From: Pacificimonas pallii
Lineage (GTDB): Bacteria > Pseudomonadota > Alphaproteobacteria > Sphingomonadales > Sphingomonadaceae
DNA length: 64,000 nucleotides
Assembly: GCF_019204005.1 (NCBI RefSeq)
Contig: NZ_JAGSPA010000001.1
Location: forward strand, 806,001-870,000
Direction of reading: 5' to 3'
Positions 26,603 to 35,993 of this stretch are shown piece after piece. A program made the translations under genes and the position numbers. How positions within the stretch are numbered: the stretch's first letter is position 1; each line of letters starts with the position of its first letter. The notes beneath the pieces were generated by a model. The model searched no databases. It was not told where the DNA came from and saw only the letters and a program-made list of their open reading frames with translations.

Positions 26603-28621
26603 ATGACAGACATGTTCAAAATCCGCCTGCCCGATGACTCCGTCCGCGAAGTCGCGCCCGGTGCCACGCCAGCCGACATCGCCGCGGCCATTGGTCCCGG
26701 CCTTGCAAAGGCCGCGCTGGCCGCGCGCGTCGATGGCGAGGTGCGCGATATCATGCGACCCTTCGATGGTGATGCCGACCTGGCGCTGATTACCGCGAAG
26801 GACGAGGCCGACGCGCTGGAACTGGTGCGGCATGACTATGCGCATGTGATGGCGGAGGCGGTGCAGTCGCTGTTTCCAGGAACGCAGATCACCTTCGGTC
26901 CCGCGACCGATGACGGCTTCTATTATGATTTTGCCGCGCCGGAATCGCGCGGGCCGTTCACCGAGGACGACCTGCCGGCGATCGAGGAAGAGATGCGCCG
27001 CATCATCAAGGCCGACAAGCCGCTGGTGCGCGAGGAATGGACCCGCAACCGCCTGATCCAATGGTTCAGGGACAAGGGCGAGACTTTCAAGGCGGAATGG
27101 GCGGAGGAACTGCCCGAGGGCGAGGCCCTGACGGTGTATCATTCGGGCGCACCGGGCGCGGACGGCTCATGGCTGGACCTTTGCCGCGGTCCGCATTTGG
27201 CCTCGACCGGCAAGCTGGATCCGGCCGCCTTCAAGCTGACCCGCGTGTCGGGCGCCTATTGGCGCGGCGATCAGGCCAATGCGCAGCTGTCGCGCATCTA
27301 CGGCACCGGCTGGCTGAACAAGAAGCAGCTGAAGGCGCACTTGCTGCGGCTGGAGGAGGCCGCAAAGCGCGACCATCGCAAGCTGGGTCAGGAAATGGAC
27401 CTGTTCCATCTGCAGGCCGAAGCGCATGGCAGCGTTTTCTGGCACCCGAACGGCTACATGATCTGGCGCGAGCTGGAGGCCTATATGCGCCGCCGGATGG
27501 ACAGTGCGGGTTACCGCGAGATCAAGACGCCGCAGGTCATGGACGTGCGCCAGTGGGAACAGTCCGGCCATTGGGGCAAATATGCCGAAAACATGTTCGC
27601 GGTACCGGATATCGTGCCCGACGGAGAGGACAAGGCACCGGCTGTCGCCAAGGATGCGGACTGGATGGCGATCAAGCCCATGAACTGCCCGGCGCACGTG
27701 CTGGTCTTCAAGCAGGGCATCACCTCCTATCGCGACCTGCCGATCCGGCTGGGCGAGATGGGCTGCTGCCACCGCAACGAGCCGCATGGCGCGCTGCACG
27801 GCCTGATGCGCGTGCGCCAGTTCACGCAGGACGACGCGCACATCTTCTGCACCGAGGCGCAGGTGGTGGAGGAGGTTCGCGCCTTCTGTGAACTTGCCGA
27901 GCGGGTCTATAAGGACTTCGGCTTCACCTATTCCATCAAGCTCGCGCTGCGCCCGGAAAAACGCTTCGGCTCCGACGCCGACTGGGACAAGGCGGAGGAC
28001 GAACTCAGGAACGCCGTGGTCGAGGCCGGGATGGCGACCGAAGAATATGGCTGGGAAGAACTGCCGGGCGAGGGCGCGTTTTATGCACCGAAGCTCGAAT
28101 GGCACCTGACCGACGCGATTGGCCGTACCTGGCAGGTCGGTACGATCCAGTCCGACCGCGTGCTGCCGGAACGCCTCGATGCGAGCTATATTGGCGAGGA
28201 CGGCGAGAAGCACCGGCCCATCATGCTGCACCGCGCGATCTATGGCTCCTATGAACGTTTCATCGGTATCCTGATTGAGAATCATGCCGGCCGCATGCCG
28301 GTATGGCTGGCGCCGGTGCAGGCCGTGGTGGCGACCATCGTTTCCGATGCGGATACCTATGCCGAGAAGGTCGCCGAACGCCTGAAAAATCTTGGCCTTC
28401 GCGTTGACACCGACCTGCGCAACGAGAAAATCAACTATAAGGTGCGCGAGCATTCGCTGGCAAAGGTGCCGTACCTGCTGGTCGTTGGAAAACGCGAGGC
28501 CGATGAAGGCACGGTCGCCGTTCGCCGTCTCGGCGCCGACAAGCACCAGCGCGTGATCACGCTCGAGGAGATCGAAGTGGAACTGACGGGCGAAGCGAAG
28601 GCACCGGATCTGCGCAGGTAG
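26603..28621 (+). CDS. thrS: Threonyl-tRNA synthetase
   Basis: This class II synthetase charges tRNA-Thr. The 672-residue protein has the N-terminal TGS domain (about 1-65), the editing domain with HDYAHVMAEAV (about 75-85), class II motifs including MNCPAHVL and HRNEPHGALHGLMRVRQF, and the C-terminal anticodon-binding domain. I start at ATG 26603 (MTDMFKIRLPDDS), which matches the family. The upstream in-frame start at 26558 adds an unlikely leader. Confidence 0.97.
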   Translation: MTDMFKIRLPDDSVREVAPGATPADIAAAIGPGLAKAALAARVDGEVRDIMRPFDGDADLALITAKDEADALELVRHDYAHVMAEAVQSLFPGTQITFGPATDDGFYYDFAAPESRGPFTEDDLPAIEEEMRRIIKADKPLVREEWTRNRLIQWFRDKGETFKAEWAEELPEGEALTVYHSGAPGADGSWLDLCRGPHLASTGKLDPAAFKLTRVSGAYWRGDQANAQLSRIYGTGWLNKKQLKAHLLRLEEAAKRDHRKLGQEMDLFHLQAEAHGSVFWHPNGYMIWRELEAYMRRRMDSAGYREIKTPQVMDVRQWEQSGHWGKYAENMFAVPDIVPDGEDKAPAVAKDADWMAIKPMNCPAHVLVFKQGITSYRDLPIRLGEMGCCHRNEPHGALHGLMRVRQFTQDDAHIFCTEAQVVEEVRAFCELAERVYKDFGFTYSIKLALRPEKRFGSDADWDKAEDELRNAVVEAGMATEEYGWEELPGEGAFYAPKLEWHLTDAIGRTWQVGTIQSDRVLPERLDASYIGEDGEKHRPIMLHRAIYGSYERFIGILIENHAGRMPVWLAPVQAVVATIVSDADTYAEKVAERLKNLGLRVDTDLRNEKINYKVREHSLAKVPYLLVVGKREADEGTVAVRRLGADKHQRVITLEEIEVELTGEAKAPDLRR

Positions 28622-28679
28622 CTCCTGCCGCGCGTGAGGTCTGCGGGTGAAAGGTACGAGCCGCCCACCCATTCCCGAT

Positions 28680-28713
28680 CATCCTTCGACTGCGCTCAGG
28701 AGGATCGGTTTTT
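28680..28713. repeat. Short intergenic palindromic repeat
   Basis: The sequence ATCATCCTTCGACTGCGCTC and the following AGGAGGATC resemble the short CTTCGACT/GCTCAGGA repeats spread through intergenic regions of sphingomonad genomes. Arms GATC(A)TCCT and AGGA(G)GATC pair imperfectly. This is a repeat of unknown function, perhaps a REP-like or transcript-end structure after thrS. Confidence 0.45.
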
Positions 28714-28739
28714 GAGATTTTGCACTCAACACTACAAGT

Positions 28740-28824
28740 CATACCAGCGCAGGCCGGTATCCAACTCTTGCGAGGGAACCAGAGTGAAAACTCAGGCAGG
28801 CCCCCTGCCTGCGCCGGGGTGACG
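28740..28824. repeat. Intergenic REP-like element between thrS and the metallo-hydrolase
   Basis: One arm, GTCATACCAGCGCAGGCCGG, and the other, CCTGCCTGCGCCGGGGTGAC, are the ends of the kind of repeat found in sphingomonads, whose antisense reads HPGAGRGP. They could pair to form a long imperfect hairpin. The whole 28622-28953 gap holds no gene, only these repeats and the upstream region of the next one. Confidence 0.55.
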
Positions 28825-28953
28825 GGGACAGATGTATGAATTCATCGGTTGATAGCCTCGATCCCCGCATTCGGGAGGACGATGTGCAGCGACTTTCGTA
28901 TTTTTCACATGACAGTCGCTAGCTTGCCTTCGCGCCTCTGACGCGCCACCTTC

Positions 28954-29838
28954 ATGCTCATGAACATCGAAGACGCAATCGCCGCCGCGCCCTATGCCGA
29001 ACCCGAGCGGGTATCGCCGCTGGTTCGCCGTGTGCTCGCGAAGAATCCGAGCGCGTTCACCTATCTCGGCACGGGTACCTATATCGTCGGCAGCGGCACG
29101 GTCGCCGTCATCGACCCCGGTCCTGACGATGACGCGCATCTCACGGCAATTCTGGCCGCTACTCAGGGCGAGACGATCAGCCATATCCTGGTCACGCACA
29201 CTCACCGCGATCACAGCCCGCTCGCCGTCCGTCTGAAGGCGCTAACGGGCGCGGACGTCGCCGGCTGCGCGGAGCTGGTGATGGAAGATAGCGGCCCGCG
29301 TATGGATGCCGGCTTCGACCCGACCTATGCGCCCGACCATGTGCTTCAGGACGGTGAAAGCGTCACCGGGCCGGGCTGGACGCTGACCGCGGTGCATACG
29401 CCGGGGCACACGTCGAACCACCTGTGTTTCGCGCTGGAAGAGGAAAAGGCACTGTTTTCCGGCGATCACATCATGGGGTGGTCGACGACGGTTGTATCGC
29501 CGCCCGACGGCGACATGACCGCCTATATGGCGAGCCTGAAGAAGCTGCAGAGCCGCGACGAAACCGTTTATTATCCCACGCATGGCGATCCCGTGACCAA
29601 TCCGCAGAAGCTGGTGCGCGGCTATATCGTTCACCGGCGGCAGCGGGAAAACCAGATCCTGAAATTGCTGGAGGATGGCGAGCGCGACATTCCCGCCATG
29701 GTGGCCACCATGTACGCGATGGTCTCGAAAAAGCTGCACGGGGCGGCGGGCCGGTCGGTATTGGCGCACCTGCTGGATCTGGAAAATCGCGGGTCGGTTG
29801 AACGGGCCGGTGCAGACACGTGGCGGCTGGCGGCCTGA
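28954..29838 (+). CDS. Metallo-beta-lactamase-fold hydrolase with C-terminal winged-helix
   Basis: The 294-residue protein has THTHRDH (about 81-87), a HTPGHTSNH motif and a GDHIMGW segment. An alpha-helical C-terminal domain follows that looks like the BLACT_WH winged helix of LACTB2-like proteins. Relatives are endoribonucleases or general hydrolases in the cytosol. ATG codons at 28954 and 28960 are both possible. It overlaps the DUF4230 gene start by one base, indicating an operon. Confidence 0.85.
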   Translation: MLMNIEDAIAAAPYAEPERVSPLVRRVLAKNPSAFTYLGTGTYIVGSGTVAVIDPGPDDDAHLTAILAATQGETISHILVTHTHRDHSPLAVRLKALTGADVAGCAELVMEDSGPRMDAGFDPTYAPDHVLQDGESVTGPGWTLTAVHTPGHTSNHLCFALEEEKALFSGDHIMGWSTTVVSPPDGDMTAYMASLKKLQSRDETVYYPTHGDPVTNPQKLVRGYIVHRRQRENQILKLLEDGERDIPAMVATMYAMVSKKLHGAAGRSVLAHLLDLENRGSVERAGADTWRLAA

Positions 29839-30449
29839 TGCGCGCACTGCTTGCCCTTGTCGTCGGCCTGGTCGTTGGCGCGGCCGCGCTGTGGTTCGTG
29901 ATCGAGGACCGCGATACCGGGCCTGATATCGAAACCATCGCGGCTGCCAGTCTTGAGGCCGTCCGCGCGCAGAACCGGCTGACTGTGTTTGCGGGCCGGT
30001 TTACGGTCGCCGTGACCTCCCGCGCCGAGCGGCTGGGATTTTCCGCTGAGAAGACCATGATCGTACCGGCGACCGTCCGCTACGAGATCGACTATGCGAA
30101 ACTGCGGGCGGAGGACGTGCGCTGGGATGCGGCGACGAACACCATGCAGGTCGACCTGCCGCCGCTTGAGATTTCCGAAGCCGAGATCGATCTGACGCAG
30201 GTCCGCGAGTACGGCGAGGGCAGTGTGCTGATGACGCTTGGCAATGCCGAGGATGTGCTTGATGCTGCCAATCGCCAGAAAGTGAGCGCCGCGGTTCGCG
30301 CCGAAGCCGGTGTACCGCTGATGCTGGACCTGGCGCGGAAATCCGCCCGCGACGCTGTCGCCAGGGGGTTCCGCATTCCATTGGAGGCGGCGGGCATTTC
30401 CGCCCGCGTCAACGTGCGCTTTCCCGATGAGGCGGGGTCTGGTAGCTAG
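29838..30449 (+). CDS. DUF4230 membrane-anchored protein
   Basis: The 203-residue protein has one N-terminal membrane helix (about 3-22), then a soluble domain with the FTVAVTS, PATVRYEIDYAKL and VDLPPLEI segments typical of DUF4230. The ATG at 29838 overlaps the stop of the metallo-hydrolase (TGATG), which supports translational coupling. A GTG at 29820 would add six residues. The function is unknown; the domain is likely periplasmic. Confidence 0.8.
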   Translation: MRALLALVVGLVVGAAALWFVIEDRDTGPDIETIAAASLEAVRAQNRLTVFAGRFTVAVTSRAERLGFSAEKTMIVPATVRYEIDYAKLRAEDVRWDAATNTMQVDLPPLEISEAEIDLTQVREYGEGSVLMTLGNAEDVLDAANRQKVSAAVRAEAGVPLMLDLARKSARDAVARGFRIPLEAAGISARVNVRFPDEAGSGS

Positions 30450-30517
30450 GCGCCATATTATGCTGCGGCGGGCGATAACCCGCGGACCGCAGGGACAAAT
30501 TTGCAGGAGTGAACATC

Positions 30518-31531
30518 ATGGACGCGCGCGCAGCGGACAGTCTTGCCGGGCTTGACCTAGTCGAGGAAATCAATCGCCTGAAAAAAGAGCGCAACGCCGT
30601 TATTCTGGGTCATTATTATCAGGAGCCGGCGATCCAGGACATTTCCGATTTCGTTGGCGACAGCCTGGATCTTAGCCGCAAGGCGGCGGAAACGGACGCG
30701 GACGTGATCGCGTTTTGCGGCGTGCGCTTCATGGCGGAAACGGCCAAAATCCTGTCGCCGCAAAAGACCGTCGTGCTGCCCGACATGGACGCGGGCTGCT
30801 CCCTTGAAGACAGCTGCCCGCCCGAAGCCTTCAAGCGCTTCCGCGAAGAGCACCCCGACCATATCGCGCTGACCTACATCAATTGTTCGGCGGAGGTGAA
30901 GGCGCTTAGCGACATCATCGTCACGTCATCGTCGACGGAGAAAATCCTGTCGCAACTGCCGCGGGATCAGAAGATCATCTTCGCGCCCGATCGTCACCTT
31001 GGCGCCTATTTCGCACGCAAGACCGGCCGCAACATGCTGCTATGGCCGGGTGCCTGCATCGTGCACGAGGCGTTCAGTGAAAAGGAATTGATCAAGCTGC
31101 AGGCGCAGCATCCTGACGCTCCCACCGCCGCCCACCCCGAATGCCCTGCGCATATCCTGGACCATGCCGACTATGTCGGTTCGACGTCCGGTATTCTGAA
31201 ATGGGTGCTTGAGCATGAGGCCGACAAGATCATCATCGCGACGGAGACGCACATCATCCATCAGATGGAAAAGGCGGCGCCGCACAAAACCTTCATCGGT
31301 GCCCCCGGCGCGGACGGCAATTGCAACTGTAACATGTGTCCGTTCATGGCGATGAACACGATGGAAAAGCTCTATTTCGCGCTGCGCGACCTGGAGCCGA
31401 GGATCGAGATGTCCGAGGACGTTCGCCTGAAAGCGCTGAAGCCCCTTGAGCGCATGCTGGAAATGGCTGGCAGCGCGGTGGGCAAAGGCGACCTTGGGCC
31501 AAAGGACATTAACAGCGTCGACGGGGATTGA
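30518..31531 (+). CDS. nadA: Quinolinate synthase A
   Basis: NadA condenses iminoaspartate with dihydroxyacetone phosphate to quinolinate, using a 4Fe-4S cluster, in NAD synthesis. The 337-residue protein has [49 protein letters not shown] and [11 protein letters not shown], the family markers with the cluster cysteines. ATG 30518 lies 10 bases after AGGAG; a GTG three codons upstream is less likely. nadC lies about 5.9 kb downstream, and no nadB is in the window. Confidence 0.96.
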   Translation: MDARAADSLAGLDLVEEINRLKKERNAVILGHYYQEPAIQDISDFVGDSLDLSRKAAETDADVIAFCGVRFMAETAKILSPQKTVVLPDMDAGCSLEDSCPPEAFKRFREEHPDHIALTYINCSAEVKALSDIIVTSSSTEKILSQLPRDQKIIFAPDRHLGAYFARKTGRNMLLWPGACIVHEAFSEKELIKLQAQHPDAPTAAHPECPAHILDHADYVGSTSGILKWVLEHEADKIIIATETHIIHQMEKAAPHKTFIGAPGADGNCNCNMCPFMAMNTMEKLYFALRDLEPRIEMSEDVRLKALKPLERMLEMAGSAVGKGDLGPKDINSVDGD

Positions 31532-31580
31532 GGCGCCGCTTAAACCGCGCGCATTTTCAATAACCATGGCCGCGAGGATG

Positions 31581-31610
31581 ATCTGGCCGAACGTGAGGGT
31601 TCGGCCAGAT
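31581..31610. terminator. Bidirectional hairpin between nadA and ompW
   Basis: ATCTGGCCGAAC and GTTCGGCCAGAT form a perfect 12-base stem with the loop GTGAGG. It lies between the convergent nadA and ompW genes. There is no long T tract on either side, so it may stop transcription inefficiently or act as a 3' end stabiliser. Confidence 0.6.
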
Positions 31611-31624
31611 CTGTCTGGGCCGGA

Positions 31625-32290
31625 TCAGAGCTTGAATCCAATGCCCACGCCGAACACGAACGGGTTGATATCGATGTCGACACGCTGGACGCCCGCATTT
31701 GCTGTGCTCAGCCGCGCTTTGGTATCCATATCGATATATTTCGCGTCGAAGTTCATGAACATGCGGTCATTCAACTGAATGTCGATGCCCGCCTGCAACG
31801 CAAATCCGAAACTGCTGGACAGGTTGACATCCGTGTCCCCGACCGCGGCCTCCAGATTGGCATCCGCCTTCTCCGAATAGAACAGCGTATAGTTCACGCC
31901 GGCACCGATATAGGGACGTACCTTCGCCTCCGGCGCGAAATGATACTGGAGCGTCAATGTCGGCGGCAGTACCCATGTCGACGCAAGCTCGCCAATGCCG
32001 CCGGTCACACCCGTCTCGCCGCTGGCTGTGTGCTTCGTGGTCGCTGCGATCAGTTCCAGCCCGACATTGTCCGCCACCATATATGTGATGTCGACCTCCG
32101 GCGCGAAAGCGGTGTCGATGCTGACACCTTCGCCGCTGAAAGCGGGCAGGATGCTGCCGCTATCGTCGTTCGGGACCACGGCAATCGCACGCACCCGCAG
32201 CAGAATGTCTCCTTCTTTGGCGACGACGGACGCGCTGGGGTATAGAATGGCCACTGTGAGCGCGACGGTTGAAATTGCGGTTTTCAGCAT
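31625..32290 (-). CDS. ompW: OmpW-family outer-membrane protein
   Basis: The 221-residue protein has a signal peptide (about 1-24). A mature chain of amphipathic beta-strands follows, with LLRVRAIAVVPNDD, GLELIAAT, PTLTLQYHFAP and a terminal GVGIGFKL, all typical of the 8-stranded OmpW barrel. The ATG at 32290 has a GGAGTTAC site upstream; an in-frame codon 10 residues earlier is less likely. An FNR-like palindrome is found about 80 bases upstream. Channel substrates are unknown. Confidence 0.9.
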   Translation of the reverse strand: MLKTAISTVALTVAILYPSASVVAKEGDILLRVRAIAVVPNDDSGSILPAFSGEGVSIDTAFAPEVDITYMVADNVGLELIAATTKHTASGETGVTGGIGELASTWVLPPTLTLQYHFAPEAKVRPYIGAGVNYTLFYSEKADANLEAAVGDTDVNLSSSFGFALQAGIDIQLNDRMFMNFDAKYIDMDTKARLSTANAGVQRVDIDINPFVFGVGIGFKL

Positions 32291-32370
32291 TGGTAACTCC
32301 ATCGTGAATATGACGGACACAGCCTATGCGACGCTTCCCATAAAGTATTTGAGGCGGCTCAATTTTCTTA

Positions 32371-32384
32371 TTGACCAAGGTCAA
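32371..32384. promoter_or_regulatory. FNR/CRP-type palindrome upstream of ompW
   Basis: TTGACCAAGGTCAA is a perfect TTGAC-N4-GTCAA palindrome, like the TTGAT-N4-ATCAA site of FNR-family regulators and close to alphaproteobacterial variants. It lies about 80 bases upstream of the ompW ATG on the minus strand. OmpW is FNR-regulated in E. coli; regulation here is inferred by site and analogy. Confidence 0.5.
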
Positions 32385-32537
32385 AGTCACTCAGGACGCC
32401 CGGCTTGATGGTCCGCGTCCGGCCCATCGATATGTCTGCCGCCGGAATGCGCGTTCGACCCCGACAGCAATTCCTGGCGGATGGGGACGAATGGCATGTC
32501 GTTCGCGATACGGCCAAAGGTCGCTTTTGTGTTTATC

Positions 32538-33743
32538 CTATGGCCGCAAGCTCAGCCCGAACCGCAACCGCGTTGATTTCCGGTTGTAATCCAGCAGATT
32601 GTCGCCGTACCCGGTGAACAGCTGGCCGTGCAGGCTGAGGTTCAGATCGCCCAGAACGCCGCCTGTCAGCGGGTAGCTGATGTCGGTCTGGAGGCTGCCT
32701 CTTCCGGTACCGATGAAACCCAGCGCCGATGCCTCCACCATTGCGCCATCGGAGCGGGCGAGCGTCAGGCGCAGGCCGCTATTGCCGCGGAAACTGCCAA
32801 TGTCGGGATTGTCTTCCAGGTCACCGAAATAGACCCAGGCGCGCGGCGTGGCGGTCAGCCGGTAATCTTCCCCAAGCGCAACGCTGACGGACGGTTCGAC
32901 ATAAACCGTGTTGAAGCTGCGCGAGGCGGGCTCTTCGCGGCCATTGGAATAATGTTTCACGCCCGCCTGTATGTTGACGTCGGACCCTTTCAGATCAGCC
33001 AGATACAGGTCGCTGCGATAGCGGTAGAAAATTTCTGGCTGGAAATCGATGGATCGAAATGGCGAACTTTCCACACCCAGATCCCAGAACATGGTCTGTG
33101 TATAGCCAAAATAGAGGCCGCGCAGAAAGGAAAGGGTTTCCGCCGTCCTGCTGTCGGGGTCGACGAGCGCATATTTGAAGCTGAACTGCAGCTTCGCGTT
33201 CAGCGGCGACGTCCCGATCAGCGCGTACATCGGGCGATAGAGCGACAGGTTGAGATCGTCGTCGACAACCGCTTCCGTCGGCGCACCTGGTTCGGCGCGG
33301 CTGTCCGGTGGCAGCGCGGGGCTGTCCGCGGGAACCGCGGCCAGCATCTCGGCCTGCTGCTGCGGCGCGGCAAGGTCCGCAAGGGCGAACTGCGCTTTCC
33401 CGGTCAATGCGCCCGAGATCGCCAGGGTCCACTCCCCGCCCGGAACCGCGGGCGTTGCGGACAGGCGATAAACGGGTTTTGCAAATCCGCCCGCAGGAAC
33501 GGCCCCTGTGTTGCTGCCGAGCGTCAGGACGGCGGCGACCCTGCGCCCGTCCTCGCCCGTCAGAACGGCATCCAGCCGATCGGGAAGCGGCAGAGGGCTG
33601 GTGCCATCATTGAGAATAATGAGTGTCACGCGTCCCTCCTCGCCTGCGCGCGTGACGTCGGCAACGTGGACCTCAGCGGCCTGCGCGGCGGCGATGGGCG
33701 CGGACACGGCTGCGGCGAACAGAGCGGCAAGGGGAATATGCAT
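32538..33743 (-). CDS. pldA: Outer-membrane phospholipase A
   Basis: OMPLA hydrolyses phospholipids in the outer leaflet. The 401-residue protein has a signal peptide (about 1-23), an extra domain of about 140 residues, then the barrel with the KHYSNGREEP...SFN motif. His264, Ser266 and Asn278 have the same spacing (2 and 14) as the catalytic His142, Ser144, Asn156 of the E. coli enzyme. I start at ATG 33743 because a good signal peptide begins there; the longer frame above it is non-homologous. The N-terminal domain has an Ig-like strand pattern. Confidence 0.9.
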   Translation of the reverse strand: MHIPLAALFAAAVSAPIAAAQAAEVHVADVTRAGEEGRVTLIILNDGTSPLPLPDRLDAVLTGEDGRRVAAVLTLGSNTGAVPAGGFAKPVYRLSATPAVPGGEWTLAISGALTGKAQFALADLAAPQQQAEMLAAVPADSPALPPDSRAEPGAPTEAVVDDDLNLSLYRPMYALIGTSPLNAKLQFSFKYALVDPDSRTAETLSFLRGLYFGYTQTMFWDLGVESSPFRSIDFQPEIFYRYRSDLYLADLKGSDVNIQAGVKHYSNGREEPASRSFNTVYVEPSVSVALGEDYRLTATPRAWVYFGDLEDNPDIGSFRGNSGLRLTLARSDGAMVEASALGFIGTGRGSLQTDISYPLTGGVLGDLNLSLHGQLFTGYGDNLLDYNRKSTRLRFGLSLRP

Positions 33744-33873
33744 GAATGCCACCTTAGCGCAAAATCGGCTGGACGTACGAGTTAAGATCGAGCGGAGCGA
33801 AGCCTCTGGCAGGCAGCGGGAAACGGCGCGGAAAAACTTGCAAAACTCCGCTCTGCGCGCGAGATGCCTTGAC

Positions 33874-35985
33874 ATGATCCGTTTCGCCATGATTGCCGCG
33901 CTTTCGCTTGCGGCCTGCTCGCCCGGTCCCGCGACCCAGTCAGCTCAAAAAGGGGCATCCGCGCCGATGATGGATGATCCTTATTTATGGCTGGAAGAGG
34001 TTGAGGGGGAGCGCGCCCTCGAACAGGTGAAGGCCTGGAATGCGTCGACGGCGGCGGAACTGACGGCGGATGCCGATTTCGAGGCCTATCGCCAGCGCGG
34101 CGAGGCGATCCTGTCAAATCCCGATCGCATTGCCACGCCTTACCATATCATGGGCGATATGGTGTCGAATTTCTGGACCGATACGAAGAATACGCACGGC
34201 CTGTGGCGGGTCGCGACCATTGACGACTATCTGGCGGGGACACCCGCATGGCGCACGCTGCTTGATCTGGATGCCCTGTCAGAGGCTGAAAACAAGAATT
34301 GGGTCTGGGGTTCAGTCACCTGTCTGGCGCCGGAATATGACCGCTGTCTGATCCGCATGTCGGATGGCGGCAGCGATGCGGGCGTGCTGCGTGAATTCGA
34401 CGTGTCGCGCGCGGCTTTTGTCGAAGACGGTTTCGTCGTCGGCGAAGCGAAGCATGATTTTACATGGGTGGACGCCGACACAATCCTGATCTCCAGCGAC
34501 TTCGGCCCGGGTACGCTGACCCAGTCGGGCTATGGCCGCCAGGTGAAGATGTGGAAGCGCGGCCAGACGCTGGCCGACGCGCCGCTGATCAAGGAGATCG
34601 CGGTGGAAGATGTTGGCTTCGGGGTCAGCTATGGTCGCACGCGCGCCAAAAATTACCCGCTCATTACGCGCAACATGACGTTCTGGGACTATGAATATTT
34701 CCATGTCCGTCCGGACGGCAGTCTGGTGAAGGTCCCCATGCCGCAGACCGCGACGGTCAGCGAAATGTTCGCCGGAAAGGGCATTATCCAGCTCAATGCG
34801 CCGTGGGGGGCATATCCGGCGGGTAGCCTGCTTGCCTATGATCTGGATGCGTTGATCGAGCGCGGGGAGTTTGGTGTCGAGCCGGTATTCACGCCGACAA
34901 AGGCGCAGTCCGTGCGCCAGATCGCAGCGGGTAAGGACCGGCTGTACCTTGCGATGCTGCAGGATGTCAGCGGCAAGCTGCTCGCACTTGATGCGGACTG
35001 GCGGGCGAGCGAGGTTCCGGTGCCGGACAATAGCGTTGTCGATCTTGAGGCGGCGGGCGGCACGGCGGATATCGCGTTTTTCACCGCGCAGAATTTTGCG
35101 ACGCCGCCGACGCTGTTCGCCACACAGATGGGCGCGGAACCCGCGGCGATCGCCAGTCTGGACAATCTCTTCGATCCGGCGACCGTCGAGGTGAAGCAGC
35201 ACTTCGCGACGTCAAAGGATGGCACGAGGATTCCCTACTTCGTCGTACGGCCCAAGGGCGCGACCGGCCCGCTGCCGACAGTGCTGCATGTCTATGGCGG
35301 ATTTCGCGGCGGACAGCTGCCGACATATCTTGCCAGGCACCCGTCGCGGATTGGCCCGATGGCCATGTTCTGGGTCGAGGCCGGCAACAGCTTCGTGCTT
35401 GCGAACATTCGCGGCGGCGATGAATATGGCCCCGAATGGCATTCGCAGGTTCTGAAGGAAAACCGCCAGAAGGTGCATGACGATCTTTATGCCGTGGGCG
35501 AAGATCTGAAGGCGTCGGGCCTGTCGTCTACCCTCGCGGCCTCTGGCCGCTCAAATGGCGGTCTGGTCGTCGGCGCGGCCTATACGCAGCGCCCCGATCT
35601 GTTCGACGGTATCATCATGGGCGTGCCGCTCAGCGATATGTGGCGCTATGACAAATTGCTCGCCGGGGCATCGTGGACGGGTGAATATGGCGATCCGGAT
35701 ATTCCCGAGGAATGGGCGTATCTGGGTAAATATTCTCCTTACCAGCACCTTCGCGCGGACGCCGATTATCCGCCAATCATGATCTACACCTCGACCAAGG
35801 ACGACCGCGTCCATCCGGGCCATGCCCGCAAGATGGCCGCGCGCATGACCGAGCAGGGGCACAAGGTCTATTATTTCGAAAATATCGATGGCGGCCATAT
35901 CGGCGCTGCCGACGCGGCAGGCGAGGCGTACCGCGCGGCCCTGATGATGATCTATGCGAAAGACACGCTGACCACCGCCGAGTAA
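33874..35985 (+). CDS. Prolyl oligopeptidase-family (S9) peptidase, lipoprotein
   Basis: The 703-residue protein starts with a lipoprotein signal (LSLAACSPG, Cys about 15). A beta-propeller domain and a C-terminal alpha/beta hydrolase domain follow. Catalytic residues are the Ser in GRSNGG (usually GGSNGG), an Asp in STKDDRVHPGHA and a His in DGGHIGAA. It would cleave proline-containing peptides in the envelope. It is divergent from pldA. The upstream in-frame region from 33508 is a shadow of pldA. Confidence 0.9.
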   Translation: MIRFAMIAALSLAACSPGPATQSAQKGASAPMMDDPYLWLEEVEGERALEQVKAWNASTAAELTADADFEAYRQRGEAILSNPDRIATPYHIMGDMVSNFWTDTKNTHGLWRVATIDDYLAGTPAWRTLLDLDALSEAENKNWVWGSVTCLAPEYDRCLIRMSDGGSDAGVLREFDVSRAAFVEDGFVVGEAKHDFTWVDADTILISSDFGPGTLTQSGYGRQVKMWKRGQTLADAPLIKEIAVEDVGFGVSYGRTRAKNYPLITRNMTFWDYEYFHVRPDGSLVKVPMPQTATVSEMFAGKGIIQLNAPWGAYPAGSLLAYDLDALIERGEFGVEPVFTPTKAQSVRQIAAGKDRLYLAMLQDVSGKLLALDADWRASEVPVPDNSVVDLEAAGGTADIAFFTAQNFATPPTLFATQMGAEPAAIASLDNLFDPATVEVKQHFATSKDGTRIPYFVVRPKGATGPLPTVLHVYGGFRGGQLPTYLARHPSRIGPMAMFWVEAGNSFVLANIRGGDEYGPEWHSQVLKENRQKVHDDLYAVGEDLKASGLSSTLAASGRSNGGLVVGAAYTQRPDLFDGIIMGVPLSDMWRYDKLLAGASWTGEYGDPDIPEEWAYLGKYSPYQHLRADADYPPIMIYTSTKDDRVHPGHARKMAARMTEQGHKVYYFENIDGGHIGAADAAGEAYRAALMMIYAKDTLTTAE

Positions 35986-35993
35986 CATATGGC

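Noticed and set aside
27167-28672. A 501-codon minus-strand frame
   Set aside because: It is antisense to thrS and has no family pattern.
32405-32617. A 70-codon frame between ompW and pldA (starts MMVRVRPIDMSAAG)
   Set aside because: The first part has a weak PilZ-like look, but it runs into the pldA 3' end and has no clear ribosome site. It could be a gene fragment; the support is too weak to list.
33508-33873. Longer N-terminus for the prolyl oligopeptidase
   Set aside because: It overlaps pldA in antisense, and a lipoprotein signal begins at 33874.
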